64,000 bases of DNA from Haematobia irritans (GCF_050003625.1 NC_134398.1:95193674-95257673); one strand, 5' to 3'. Positions 46,999 to 57,291 are shown, numbered from the stretch's first letter. Translations and numbers: made by a program. Notes: generated from the sequence alone by a model not told the origin.

Positions 46999-48511
46999 CA
47001 CAGACAAAAAATGTCTCGTAAATTTAAGAAGATTTTTACAATAATTTATTACAAGAATTTTCCGGAATTTTAGTTCATTTTTCGTATCCTTAACAAAAAT
47101 TAACTACTCGAAAGGAAATTTTACAAATTGTAAGTAGCAATCGTTTAGTTCATAGCCTAGAAAATACGATGGAAATTTCCATAAACTGGTAGTTAAAAAT
47201 TCTTTCGTCATACTATAAAACTACTTATGAAATGTAAAATACTATCTAAATAATAAGTGTAATTTATTATAAAGAGTTTTTGTATGAGAAAATATTTTTT
47301 TACGAAAATTGAACTTGAAAGCGGATAGCAATTTCTTACTGGCAATTCCTATAGTTAATAATAGTTGGTACAACATTTCTCAATGCAATATTTTTAGTTC
47401 ACATGTAATTAAATTTATAGACATTTTCGTCAAAAATGGGTAGATATCATTTCATGAAGTTTTTGCTAATTTTAAGTTAAACGTTTTATCGTTCTTATAC
47501 TGATATGCATTTAAGAGTATTGTTTTTAGAGTAAATTATGGACAGATGCGATGAACTAATGCATAGTACAGAGATCTTTCTCGTCAAAGTGGAATATGTT
47601 TAATGTAAAGATGATGTTACTTGAAATTTTTTTGAGAGTGAGAGCATGCAATGCAATAATGAGAAATGGTAGCGAGTGATGGGGATGTTGTGTATATCTG
47701 AGCGTGGGGTTGTTTGTGTGTGTTTGTGTGTGTGTTTATTATTCGCGAATGGTTTATTTGTCTGGATGAGGTGTTGTTTTCAATGAAGGCACATGTGTTT
47801 TTGTTGTTGTAGAAATGTTTTGGTTTTGCTTGCATGTTTCAGTTGTATGTTGGCGTTGGCGTGGGCTGTTGCACCTTTTTAGCAAGTATGTAACAAGGGA
47901 ATATAAAGGTATGAAATATTTTGTTTTTTTTTAGACATATATTGGTGTTTGTTTATTAAAACAATAAAAAAATTATTAATATTTTAGCGATGAGGTGTAC
48001 AATGGCGAAGTCATGATCAGTAGCTTAGAAAAAAGTTATTAAGAATGTTCAATATTTAGGAAAAAATGCTGAAATGGAAAGTATATTGAAATTGTTTTAT
48101 CTAATTTAATTTTTATTATTCAATGTAAAAAAAATATTCAATTTCAGAGTAACTCCAGATGATTTTTGGAAAATTGTTTGTTACACCTCAGCGTATAGTT
48201 TAATCATAAATAGATAAGTGTTCTTTTTTTAATGTGGTTTTCTTTTAAAAAATAATATTCCTTATGTATATTATTATGTGCTAATTATTATTATTATTAT
48301 TTTTTTAACCAGTTTCATGTTTTTCATTGTTGTAAAAGAATATTTAATTTAAGAGCAACCCCAAATGGATTCGGGCAAATTTTTATATTTCTCCTCAGCG
48401 TATAATTTAATAGAGAAGTGGTAAGTTTTCTTTTAAAAATTGGCTTTCTTTTCACTAGAATATTTACGTTTTTATGACCTTTTTATTATCAAAATTACAT
48501 GTTTTTAATAC
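46999..48511 (+). mobile_element. FamI copy II, left half (parental)
   Basis: Starts after TA (46997-46998) and runs to ATAC (48508-48511), the left target duplication of Gypsy-2. It continues at 55438 after the retrotransposon. Exon-like units lie near 48145-48208 and 48353-48421. Confidence 0.85.
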
Positions 48512-49186
48512 TGTTACGAATTTGATATTTCTAGATTTAAGTGTATTTAAATTAGTTTCCGTTAATTTAAATTTCACATTGTAACGATAAAATTACGTCA
48601 TAACTTGTTAGAGTCATTTCTTTATTTTCTAGTACTTTCATCTTTTGTGTTCTTAGTTTTCCAATCGTTCATTGTAAAAGTAACACCTTTTGTTTTACTG
48701 TTATAATTATCGGTAATGTGACCATAATCCCTTATGCCTGCACGACCTCTACTAGATGGTAGAATGCACTAGCCAAGGTGAGAATAAGCCTAAAAGTATG
48801 TGTGCCATATCACCTGTACAATAACGCCCCATAGAAAGTTCTAGATAGCGAGACAATGAACATAAGTCGATAAATATGTGAGACATCTACCAGGTAGTAG
48901 ATTAATCTGGAAGATTGTAGCGAGAACATTCGAAATTGTCAGGTAGTAGGTAGTAGATTAATCTGGAAGGTTGTAGCGAGAACATTCGAAATCGTCATAT
49001 CTCGGTATATAAACCCCTAGCGGAGAGAGCAGTCAAGTCAGTCGTAAGCTAAAGTTTATACAGTACACATCGTAGAGCAAATAAGTGAAACCAATCAGTT
49101 AAATAAATTGTAGATTGTCGTTATTTGAAAAGAACTGTGTTTTAATTATCGGGTAATTAAATACGCTTCAATATAAAAATGTAACA
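48512..49186 (+). mobile_element. Gypsy-2 5' LTR
   Basis: 675 bp, TGTTACGAATTTG to AAAATGTAACA. Near 48895-48990 a roughly 50-bp segment (TAGTAGATTAATCTGGAAG...) is tandemly repeated; the 3' LTR has it once, so the change followed insertion. Confidence 0.9.
49006..49043 (+). promoter_or_regulatory. Gypsy-2 LTR core promoter
   Basis: TATATAAA (49006-49013) and an initiator TCAGTC (49038-49043) about 34 bp downstream of the TATA start. The same pair occurs in the 3' LTR near 55246 and in the truncated LTR near 40730. Confidence 0.6.
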
Positions 49187-49204
49187 ACTGGAGTCGGAAG
49201 TGAA
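49187..49204 (+). other. Primer-binding site of Gypsy-2
   Basis: Two bases after the LTR, TGGAGTCGGAAGTG begins with TGG and resembles tRNA-Leu-type primer sites of mdg3-like elements (from memory, with mismatches). tRNA assignment is tentative. Confidence 0.45.
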
Positions 49205-49222
49205 ATAACGAAAAAATATACA

Positions 49223-50368
49223 ATGAAGTTTAATCAGCTTCGAGTGGAAGACTTGAAGAAGGAATTGAGCAAAATGGAGCAGCCGACTACAGGAAATAAG
49301 GCTCGATTACAAAAGCGACTACTGGAAGAGTTCGAGCGGCGCAGTATTGATATCGAAACACATGAGTTCGATTATAAGGAAGATCTTGACGAATCAGTAG
49401 TAGCCAGCGCCTTGGAAACTCCATCTGTAGCTTCTAATGTTGTTGATTACACATCAATGGTCAATATTTTGAGCAAAATGATGGAAGATAATTCTAGAAA
49501 ATTGGAAGAAAAATTCGACGAAAATTCAAAAAAGATGGACGAAAATTCAAAAAAGATGGACGAAAATTCTAGAATTCTAAATGACAATCTTCAACAAATT
49601 GCTGAAGGCATGGAAAAACGTTTGGACCATATCGAAAGCCAAATTGGGGAGATGGATAAAAAGATTATTTCTGTGGATGAGAAAATTATGGTTCATGATG
49701 AGAAGTTTCTACACATTGAAAGAAAAATGTCAGAGCTGGAAATTAAAGGTGGACCAGTGCGCGTTATCGAGGGCTCGAAAACCAGACCTCCTGTTTTCAA
49801 TGGCTCAACTTCATTTGATGTATTCAAATTCCAATTTGAAATGGTTGCTTCTAGAAATTTATGGAACGACAATGACAAAGCAATTGAACTTCTATTGGCA
49901 TTAAAGGGCAATTCCGCTGATGTTATACAAAGCATTCCCGCTGCCTCTAGAAATAATTATAATGAAGAAAAAGCGGCACTTCAACGTAAGTACGACCCTG
50001 ATATAAAATGTGCAACATATGCGTCACAAAAGGCTACATTCGCAGAAACAGTAACATTTGCACTTGCACAAGAAACTGCGAGATTGTTGGCACGACCTCA
50101 AATTCACAAGGTACGCAGAGTGGCGACCGAGCAAGATGAATCAAATTCCGTGATTGACTCAGTGAAAGAAGCCGTTAAGCAGGTAAGGCAAGAAATAAAG
50201 CAGGAGACAACTAAATCCAGATTAAAGTGCTATAACTGTGATAAGCCTGGACATGTTGCTCGTGAATGTAAAGCACGTCGTAAGCGATCAAGATCGAAAT
50301 CGCCTTTACCACCAAACAATAGCCATATGTGGGTGAACCCACAGTCCAGTGATTCACAATTAAACTAA
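49223..50368 (+). CDS. Gypsy-2 Gag with SAP-like N terminus and zinc knuckle
   Basis: 381 codons. Residues 6-40 (LRVEDLKKELSKMEQPTTGN...) fit a SAP motif, a small DNA/RNA-binding helix pair rare in Gag. Residues about 75-175 are a heptad-rich coiled coil with an 8-residue repeat DENSKKM. The capsid-like region around 180-250 follows (RPPVFNGSTSFDVF...). The knuckle CYNCDKPGHVARECK is near 335, followed by a basic SR-rich tail. The jump at KAALQRKYDPDIKCA suggests an in-frame deletion of the capsid C-terminal part. The start ATG is the first after the primer site. Confidence 0.85.
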   Translation: MKFNQLRVEDLKKELSKMEQPTTGNKARLQKRLLEEFERRSIDIETHEFDYKEDLDESVVASALETPSVASNVVDYTSMVNILSKMMEDNSRKLEEKFDENSKKMDENSKKMDENSRILNDNLQQIAEGMEKRLDHIESQIGEMDKKIISVDEKIMVHDEKFLHIERKMSELEIKGGPVRVIEGSKTRPPVFNGSTSFDVFKFQFEMVASRNLWNDNDKAIELLLALKGNSADVIQSIPAASRNNYNEEKAALQRKYDPDIKCATYASQKATFAETVTFALAQETARLLARPQIHKVRRVATEQDESNSVIDSVKEAVKQVRQEIKQETTKSRLKCYNCDKPGHVARECKARRKRSRSKSPLPPNNSHMWVNPQSSDSQLN

Positions 50369-50457
50369 ATCGAGCTAGATCAGCGGGGCAAGAGCTGGCT
50401 CCCACATGTGATGGTCCCACAATCTCTATAGCAATAGTTCAACAGAAAAATAACAAT

Positions 50458-50940
50458 TTGACTATTGCGGGTGGTATTAATGGATACAAGCGAACTTTGA
50501 CGTTGGATACTGGTGCATCGAAATCTATCATTAGATCCGATTTAGTAAGAGGAAAAGTTACTCCACTAATTGGAGTCAGACTACGCACGGCTACAGGTGA
50601 ACCCGCAACTGTATATGGAAAGGTTCCTGTAAAGTTAACCATTGCAAACAAATCTGTTAATTATGAATTCATTGTGGCCGATATAGTGGAAGAAGTTATA
50701 ATTGGAGCGGATTTTATGATTGCTTTTGGTCTCAACTCGGATATGAAGCGTCGTGTAATGACCTGGTGCGATATCGAAATACCGGTAAACGTGGGCTACA
50801 GTGAGAATACACCTGTACCACCAAATGCTGAAACAATTATATGTGTTTCTATGAATGTAGATTGTGAAGTCGGCAAATTGTGGGTTGTTGAACCAGCAGA
50901 AAATAAAAACAACAACATCTTGATAGCAAATCCCTGGTAA
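50458..50940 (+). CDS. Gypsy-2 protease region
   Basis: 160-codon frame with an aspartic protease: TLDTGASKSI (active-site DTG near residue 18) and EVIIGADFM (near 83). It ends at a stop before the RT frame, so pol is split by frameshifts. The enzyme would cleave the Gag-Pol polyprotein. Confidence 0.8.
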   Translation: MTIAGGINGYKRTLTLDTGASKSIIRSDLVRGKVTPLIGVRLRTATGEPATVYGKVPVKLTIANKSVNYEFIVADIVEEVIIGADFMIAFGLNSDMKRRVMTWCDIEIPVNVGYSENTPVPPNAETIICVSMNVDCEVGKLWVVEPAENKNNNILIANPW

Positions 50941-50975
50941 CAAGAAATGAAGAGGGACTTATACCAGTTCGAGTT

Positions 50976-52400
50976 TTGAATTTATCTGATCTCAAGAGCA
51001 AATTGTTATGGAAAAATGCCTCCGAAATAAATACTGCAGAAGAAAGACCCATAAAACAGGCACCACGAAGTGTCCCTCTGGCAAAACGGGATGAGGTTCA
51101 GAAGCTCGTTAAGGAAATGGCGGAAAGTTGTGTGATCGAACCATCATCAAGTCCTTGGTGCTCGTCAGTTGTGCTGGTCAAAAAGAAAGACGGAAGTACC
51201 CGATTTTGCGTGGACTACAGAAAATTGAATGATGTTACCAAAAAGGACAGTTATCCGCTTCCACGCATTGATGAAACGTTGGACACACTAGCCGGAACAA
51301 CATGGTTTTCCACGCTTGATTTGCAGAGTGGATATGGGCAAGTAGAGATCGCCGAGAAAGACAAAGAAAAGACAGCTTTTGGCGTTAATGGCGGTCTTTG
51401 GCAATTCAATGTAATGCCATTCGGGCTCTGCAATGCTCCGGCTACGTTCGAGCGATTGATGGAGCGGGTGCTAAAGGGGTTGCATTGGAAGTCCTGCTTG
51501 ATATACCTTGACGATATCATAGTTATGGGCAAGACATTTGACGAGCACCTTAAGAAATTGAAGGATGTTATCCAGCAAATGTCAGCCGCTGGTCTACGAC
51601 TTAACGCTAAGAAGTGCTCGCTTTTCCAGCGAGAAGTAAAGTACCTGGGTCATCATGTTACAGCAGAGGGCATGTCCACCGATGAAGACAAAATTCAAGC
51701 AGTAAAAGATTGGCCATGTCCACGGAATCTCCACGAGTTGCGTAGCTTCCTTGGTTTATGCACATACTACAGGCGTTTCGTACCAAACTTCGCCAGCATC
51801 GCCGCAAGCCTCCATAAATTAACGCAAAAAGGTACAAAGTTCCAGTGGAACAAGGAACAGGAGGAGTCATTCCATCATCTAAAAGAACATTTATGTTCTG
51901 CTCCTGTCCTGGCATATCCTATTCCTGGTGAAAAATTTGTTTTGGATACAGATGCCAGCGCGTTCGGAATTGGAGGTGTGTTGTCCCAACAGATAGATGG
52001 TAAAGAGAAGGTCATCGGATATTTTAGCCGAACGTTGTCCAAGCCCGAAAAGAACTATTGCGTAACGAGAAGGGAGTTGCATGCTGTCATAGAAAGCGTA
52101 AAGCATTACCACAAATACTTGTATGGACAGAATTTCTTGCTAAGAACTGATCATTCAGCTCTACGATGGTTGCTTCAATTCAAGAATCCGGAAGCTCAGC
52201 TGGCACGTTGGATAGAAAGACTCCAAAGCTATGATTTCAGTATCGAAATCATAGCTTTGGAGTGTCACGTCGACCTTGTAATGTCGAGTGCAAACACTGC
52301 TCGAAAGCTGAACATAAGGAGGAGATTGTTGATATTCGGATGTTACACATCGAATCTGGAGTGGACTGGCCAGCAGAACAGCGTAAAGATCCCATTTTGA
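50976..52400 (+). CDS. Gypsy-2 reverse transcriptase and RNase H, truncated
   Basis: 474 codons. RT motifs run from RFCVDYRKLN (near 77) through DSYPLPRIDETL, TLDLQSGY and MPFGLCNAPATF to the catalytic YLDDI near 177. RNase H follows (DTDASAFGIGGV near 323; TRRELHAV; RTDHSALRWLL). The reading frame leaves homology at SYDFSIE and runs through the right arm of a palindrome (52220-52263) to a stop. Catalytic residues of RT are present. Confidence 0.85.
   Translation: MNLSDLKSKLLWKNASEINTAEERPIKQAPRSVPLAKRDEVQKLVKEMAESCVIEPSSSPWCSSVVLVKKKDGSTRFCVDYRKLNDVTKKDSYPLPRIDETLDTLAGTTWFSTLDLQSGYGQVEIAEKDKEKTAFGVNGGLWQFNVMPFGLCNAPATFERLMERVLKGLHWKSCLIYLDDIIVMGKTFDEHLKKLKDVIQQMSAAGLRLNAKKCSLFQREVKYLGHHVTAEGMSTDEDKIQAVKDWPCPRNLHELRSFLGLCTYYRRFVPNFASIAASLHKLTQKGTKFQWNKEQEESFHHLKEHLCSAPVLAYPIPGEKFVLDTDASAFGIGGVLSQQIDGKEKVIGYFSRTLSKPEKNYCVTRRELHAVIESVKHYHKYLYGQNFLLRTDHSALRWLLQFKNPEAQLARWIERLQSYDFSIEIIALECHVDLVMSSANTARKLNIRRRLLIFGCYTSNLEWTGQQNSVKIPF
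52220..52263. repeat. Perfect 19-bp palindrome inside pol
   Basis: Arms 52220-52238 and 52245-52263 are perfect inverted copies around the loop AGTATC. The right arm replaces the usual sequence after RNase H and shifts the frame. It looks like a template-switch scar. Confidence 0.9.
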
Positions 52401-53483
52401 GCAAAATTATTTCGGCGAAGGAAGAAGATAAGAAACCTAGGAAGAAAGACATCGCAGCCGAAAGCCCACTTATGAAATCATACTGGGCTCAATGGGACGG
52501 TCTATGTATGGTCAATGGAACCCTTCAACGTAAATGGGAAAGCGAAGATGATAAGAGCAGCCGAAATTTAATAATCGTACCGGATTCTAAAATAAGAGAT
52601 GTTTTGACGGAATTTCACAATGGACCTAGTGGAGGTCACTTGGGAATAACCAAAACAGTGGAGAAAGTGAAGCAACGATTCTACTGGGTTGGATGCCAGA
52701 AATCAATTGCTGAAATGGGTGGCAAATTGCGAGAAGTGCATAAAGGCGAAAGGGCCAAGACGAAAAAGTAGAGGTCTTATGCAAGAGTATAGGCCAGGAG
52801 CGCCATTTGAAAGAATAGCAATGGACGTTGCAGGGCATTTCCCAGTAGTTGATTCTGGAAACCGATATGTCCTTGTGGTCATGAATTACTTCAGCAAGTG
52901 GCCAGAAGTTTATGCCATTCCAAACCAAGAGGCGAAGACGATTGTAGACGTAGTCGACAAGAACTGGATATGTCGCTACGGTGTGCCGTCCGAGATACAC
53001 TCAGACCAAGGAAGAAATTTTGAATCGGCCATATTCCAAGAGATGTGTGACTCTCTTGGTATCAAGAAAACAAGGACTACGCCATTGCATCCGCAGTCTG
53101 ATGGCATGGTAGAAAGGTTTAATCTGGAAGAACATCTTCGAAAGGTGGTGGATAACGGCCAACGAGCCTGGGACGATCATATACCAAAGTTTTTGATGTC
53201 GTATAGATCAGCCATACATGATTCTACGTCACGAACACCGGCCAAGGTCCTATTCGGAACGGAATTGAAGTTGCCCGGAGATTTGATATTCGGCGCTACA
53301 CCCAATGAGCTCGCCATGGAAGAAACCAGTAACGACATATCAAACACATTTGGTAAAGTTCACGAATCAGTGCGAAACAAAATAAAAATGGTCAGCCCAA
53401 GGTCAAAGATGAAAGTTGTTCACCTGGAACGTTTGGCTCCTTACGGAACGGGTTCTGTGCCTATTCGGGACGAACAGGCTTAA
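52262..53483 (+). pseudogene. Gypsy-2 integrase, frameshifted
   Basis: Frame 52262-52771 starts at a typical SRRPC junction and holds the His pair of the HHCC domain (FHNGPSGGHLGI). The Cys pair is in the next frame, as NCEKCIKAKG near 52730. Frame 52689-53483 has the catalytic core: AMDVAGHF, HSDQGRNFES and SDGMVERFN supply D, D and E. The C-terminal part is shortened (MVSPRSKMKVVHLERLAPYG). It ends just before the purine tract 53483-53494. Confidence 0.85.
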
Positions 53484-53687
53484 GCGGGAGGCAGTGTTAC
53501 GAATTTGATATTTCTAGATTTAAGTTATTTAAATTAGTTTCCGTTAATTTAAATTTAACATTGTAACGATAAAATTACGTCATAACTTGTTAGAGTCATT
53601 TCTTTATTTTCTAGTACTTTCATCTTTTGTGTTCTTAGTTTTCCAATCGTTCGTTGTAAAAGTAACACCTTTTGTTTTACTGTTATA

Positions 53688-54979
53688 AAGGGTGATACGG
53701 TCAAAATTTGGTCAAGGGAACACGCGTGTAAATCGGTGAAATCGTTTATTTAAAAAATCAAATTAAATTTCTTTTTCAAGTTCAATTAGTATAAAATTCA
53801 AGAAAAATATTCAGTTAGGCTTTCGCTTTTCCAAATCCGAATTGCCGGGCCTCACGCTTGACACCTGTCATCAGATTTTGTACAGCCACCTTGTCCACTT
53901 TCTTCACCGCAGAAAGCCAGTTTGCCTTGAACTGCTGCTCGTCCTTAGCAGTTTTTTTGGTCTTCTTTAGGTTCTGCTTGACAATAGCCCAGTATTTCTC
54001 AATTGGGTGGAGCTCTGGCGTGTTGGGAGGGTTCTTGTCCTTGGGAACCACCTGCACGTTGTTGGCGGCGTACCACTCCATGGCTTTTTTACCGTAATGG
54101 CAAGATGCCAAATCCGGCCAAAACAGAACAACCGTGTTTCTTCAGGAAAGTCAGCAGACGTTTATTCAAACACTCTTTCACGTAAATTTCTTGGTTAACA
54201 GTCCCGAAAGCTATGAAAATGATGCTTTTCAAGCCACAGGTACAGATGGCTTGTCAAACCAGATATTTCTTTGCGAACTTTGACAGTTTTATGTGCTTGA
54301 AAATATCTGGTACCTTTCCCCTTCCTTTTGCCGTATAAAACTCCTGTCCAGGAAGCTGCTTGTAGTCGGCTCTGACGTAGGTTTCGTCGTCCATTTCCAC
54401 GCAGTCAAACTTCGTCAGCATCGTCGTGTACAGCCTCCGGGATCGCGCTTTGGTCGTCGTATTTTGTTTATCATCGCGATTTGGAGTCACTACCTTCTTG
54501 TAAGTCGATAGTCCGGCTCGTTTTTGGCTCGATGCACGGTTGTAGACGATACATCCAGCTTATTTGCGGCATCTCGGAGAGAGAGGTTAGGGTCTCACTT
54601 GAAACTACCGGCAACTCTCTTTGTCGTCTCAGCGGCTTCCGGTTTTCGATTTCCCCCCGATCCAGACTTCCTGGCTGTCGACAAACGTTCCCCAAACACT
54701 TTAATTACATTTGTAACGGTTGATTTGGCAACTTTTAGCGATTTTGCCAGCTTTGCGTGCGAGTAGCTCGGATTTTCGCGATGCGCGAGCAAAATTTTGA
54801 TACACTGCTCTTCTTGCTTGGACGGCATTTTGACAACTGAAGAGTGAATTCCAAAATCAAAATAGGAGCAACATTCTACACACACACCTTCAAAATGAGA
54901 TTTGTTCAGGTTTTTTAAATGCAAAATTGAAAGAAATACGTCAAGTTTATATTGACCAAATTTTGACCGCATCACCCAT
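53688..54979 (-). mobile_element. mariner element, DD37E type
   Basis: 1292 bp in a TA site (53686-53687 and 54980-54981); the 5' LTR shows the empty site TGTTATAATTATCGG. Terminal repeats are AAGGGTGATACGGTCAAAAT and ATGGGTGATGCGGTCAAAAT. It carries a single damaged transposase gene of full length. Confidence 0.95.
53815..54828 (-). pseudogene. DD37E mariner transposase, inactivated
   Basis: Start MPSKQEEQCIKILLA at 54828. A helix-turn-helix region (SHAKLAKSLKVAKSTVTNVI) follows. The catalytic residues are the first D in CVEMDDETY, the second in WPDLASCHY, and E in HPIEKYW, with 37 residues between the last two. It is broken by an in-frame TGA near 54593, a frameshift near 54485, a TGA in place of Trp near 54254, and a frameshift near 54130. 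About 338 codons, the usual length of this group. Confidence 0.9.
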
Positions 54980-55437
54980 TAATTATCGGTAATATGACCA
55001 TAATCCCTTATGCCTGCATGACATCTACTAGATGGTAGAATGCACTAGCCAAGATGAGAATAAGCCTAAAAGTGTGTGTGCCATATCACCTGTACAATAA
55101 CGCCCCATAGAAAGTTGTAGATAGCGAGACAATGAACATAAGTCGATAAATATGTGAGATGTCACCCGTGCGACATCTACCAGGTAGTAGATTAATCTGG
55201 AAGGTTGTAGGCCAATTAGCGAGAACATTCGAAATCGTCATATCTTGGTATATAAACCCCTAGCGTAGAGAGCAGTCAAGTCAGTCGTAAGCTAAAGTTT
55301 ATACAGTACACATCGTAAAGCAAATAAGTGAAACCAATCAGTTAAACAAATAAATTGTAGATTGTCGTTATTTGAAAAGAACTGTGTTTTAATTATCGGG
55401 TAATTAAATACGCCTCAATATAAAAACGTGACAATAC

Positions 55438-56543
55438 CTTATTTTAGTATTACTTTAATCAAATATTTTTGGAAACCAATTTAATATTTTTAATTTAAAA
55501 AACAAATATTTAATTTCAGAATAACAACATTTTTATGAATTGGTAAGCTTTCTTTAACATTCTTTTAACCAGTTAATGTTTTTTATTTAATGTAAAAAAT
55601 AAATATTTAATTTCAGAGTAGCCCCAAATGAATTTCGATAACTTTTTAACCTCAGCGTACAATGTAATACAGTATTGGTAAGTTTTATATTAAAACTTTG
55701 GCTTTCTTTTAACAAGAATATTTATTGTATTATGTCCTTCACATCGATAACAACACAATTTTATGAGTTAATATATTACTTAATTTATTATTTCTCTAAT
55801 TGTTTCAGGTACAAACTTTATGAGGTACGTTTATCTAAGAAAAGTTGAATTCCTTACACCATTTAATAAAATGCCCCCAAATATGGTAAGTTACAAGCTA
55901 ATTTAAAGAGCTAAAAAATTATATTTTATTACATGTTAATTTTTAACAATTTTCATTATTCCTTCCATTTTTCAGCAAGATATGTGAAAAATATACTTAC
56001 GATGAATAAAAAACTAAGGACAAGTCAAAATGTCCAAAAAGCGAGTTAAAATAAACTACTTTCTTGTTCCACGTGGTCATAATTTTTATTCACAAAAACA
56101 TTGTATTAAGAACTTTCATCATAAGTTGTTATAATAAAGTACTTTTGCTTAAAGAAAGTTTAATTTTATAGTATGAAAATTTTCATAATAGTAAAACGGT
56201 TTGTTGTTCCTTTAACTATTTAATTTCTCTGTACTGTGGAATGATTGATTTAAAAATAGTTTAGTCGTCGACATTTTAAAGAGACTGTTAACCAATTTTT
56301 ATTATCGGGTTTCCCAAAAAATAAGCAAGTAAAATAAATAATACTGACTTTTTAACTTGGTAGGGGTATATAAATCGTATGGTGTTGTAAAAATTAACTA
56401 AAATACAATGTTATAGATGAACTAAAATTTAAGAGAAGTATAAACTAGACAAGTTGAAAAAAATCTTAAGGGCTAAATCATGGTCAATATTACTACAGTT
56501 TAGTTCATTTTGCAATGGAAAAGGATTCACTGTTTTTTCAGTG
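55438..56543 (+). mobile_element. FamI copy II, right half
   Basis: Continues from 48511 after the Gypsy-2 insertion, with three to four exon-like units, a longer final segment with AATAAA near 56133, and the terminus GGATTCACTGTTTTTTCAGTG. TA follows at 56544-56545. Together with 46999-48511 it makes an element of about 2.6 kb. Confidence 0.85.
55617..55985 (+). repeat. Exon-like units with canonical splice motifs
   Basis: Segment 55617-55677 (61 bp) lies between TTTCAG and GTAAGT. Segment 55809-55885 (77 bp) lies between TTGTTTCAG and GTAAGT. A last acceptor CCTTCCATTTTTCAG ends at 55975 and opens a terminal segment. Introns would be about 131 and 90 bp. Frames contain stops, so any transcript would be non-coding. 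Confidence 0.6.
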
Positions 56544-56545
56544 TA

Positions 56546-57291
56546 CTTTTGTTTTGTGATGTTTATTTGTTGTAAACAAATTTATAGACGTTCTGATACT
56601 TTCCCAAAACATTTTAAGAAACAACACATAAACATACGTTTGGACAAAGTAAATAAGACCAAAACATAGTACAAGGCGAATGTACCTATTCCAGAGAAGC
56701 ATGTGGGAGTGCAAGAATTTTTATGTTCATAATGAATGTGGCAAATATCTTTGGGAGGGAGCTAAACGATAATTTACCCTCAAAATTGTTTGTGATAATG
56801 TCTAATTATCATATATTTCCAGATAAACTCAACACGGATTTCAACTTGTCGCCCATTTAAAGACCACTATTTAAACGAAACTATTGTCAAAGCAGAATGC
56901 AAATTGTTACTTTTGAGTAATAGCGAATAATATATAATTTTGTAAAGAAATTAATTCGAAGCCGTGGAGTAGGGAATGTGTTGCACTCATTTGTACATAT
57001 ACATTTTTTTTAACTTTTAACGAATTACTCGCTTCTTATTCATGATCAAAGGATAAATTTACGGTCATTCGAAGTCATTATGTGGATTTCCTTTTCATTC
57101 GAGCTACGCTTTCGCTTCAATTTTAATATTCAAAAAGCAATATTTTACCATATTTATCACAACGACAGATGTTGCTTCACTCGTGAATGATACGATCGAT
57201 GCAATTTTTATGACAGAGTCAAACTCAGTGTTAAATTACAGATTATTGATTAAGAATATAGATTTTTTAAACGTTTTTTTCTCTTACTTAC
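56546..57291. other. Intronic sequence, no recognised feature
   Basis: Not repeated elsewhere in the window. On the minus strand it lies downstream of the Dpr Ig exon donor at 57291-57286 (GTAAGT), so it is the start of that intron. Confidence 0.5.

Larger units (their letters stand above)
40860..49135 (+). repeat. 8276-bp tandem duplication, unit 2
   Basis: Second copy of 32583-40859, one or two bases different in length. It continues without a break into the rest of the Gypsy-2 5' LTR, so this unit lies next to the parental insertion. Confidence 0.95.
48512..55433 (+). mobile_element. Gypsy-2 LTR retrotransposon
   Basis: Complete-length but damaged Ty3/Gypsy element with two LTRs, flanked by ATAC at 48508-48511 and 55434-55437. 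The intact FamI sequence near 3545-3560 shows the unoccupied site. Order is 5' LTR, primer site, gag with SAP-like N terminus, protease, RT, RNase H, integrase, purine tract, 3' LTR. Deletions affect gag, the RT-integrase junction and the integrase C terminus. A DD37E mariner sits in the 3' LTR. Confidence 0.95.
53495..55433 (+). mobile_element. Gypsy-2 3' LTR with mariner insertion
   Basis: The purine tract GCGGGAGGCAG immediately precedes TGTTACG at 53495. Without the 1292-bp mariner the LTR is about 645 bp and differs from the 5' LTR by scattered substitutions and small indels, including 14 extra bases near 55160 and an 8-base change near 55210. It ends GTGACA before ATAC. Confidence 0.9.
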
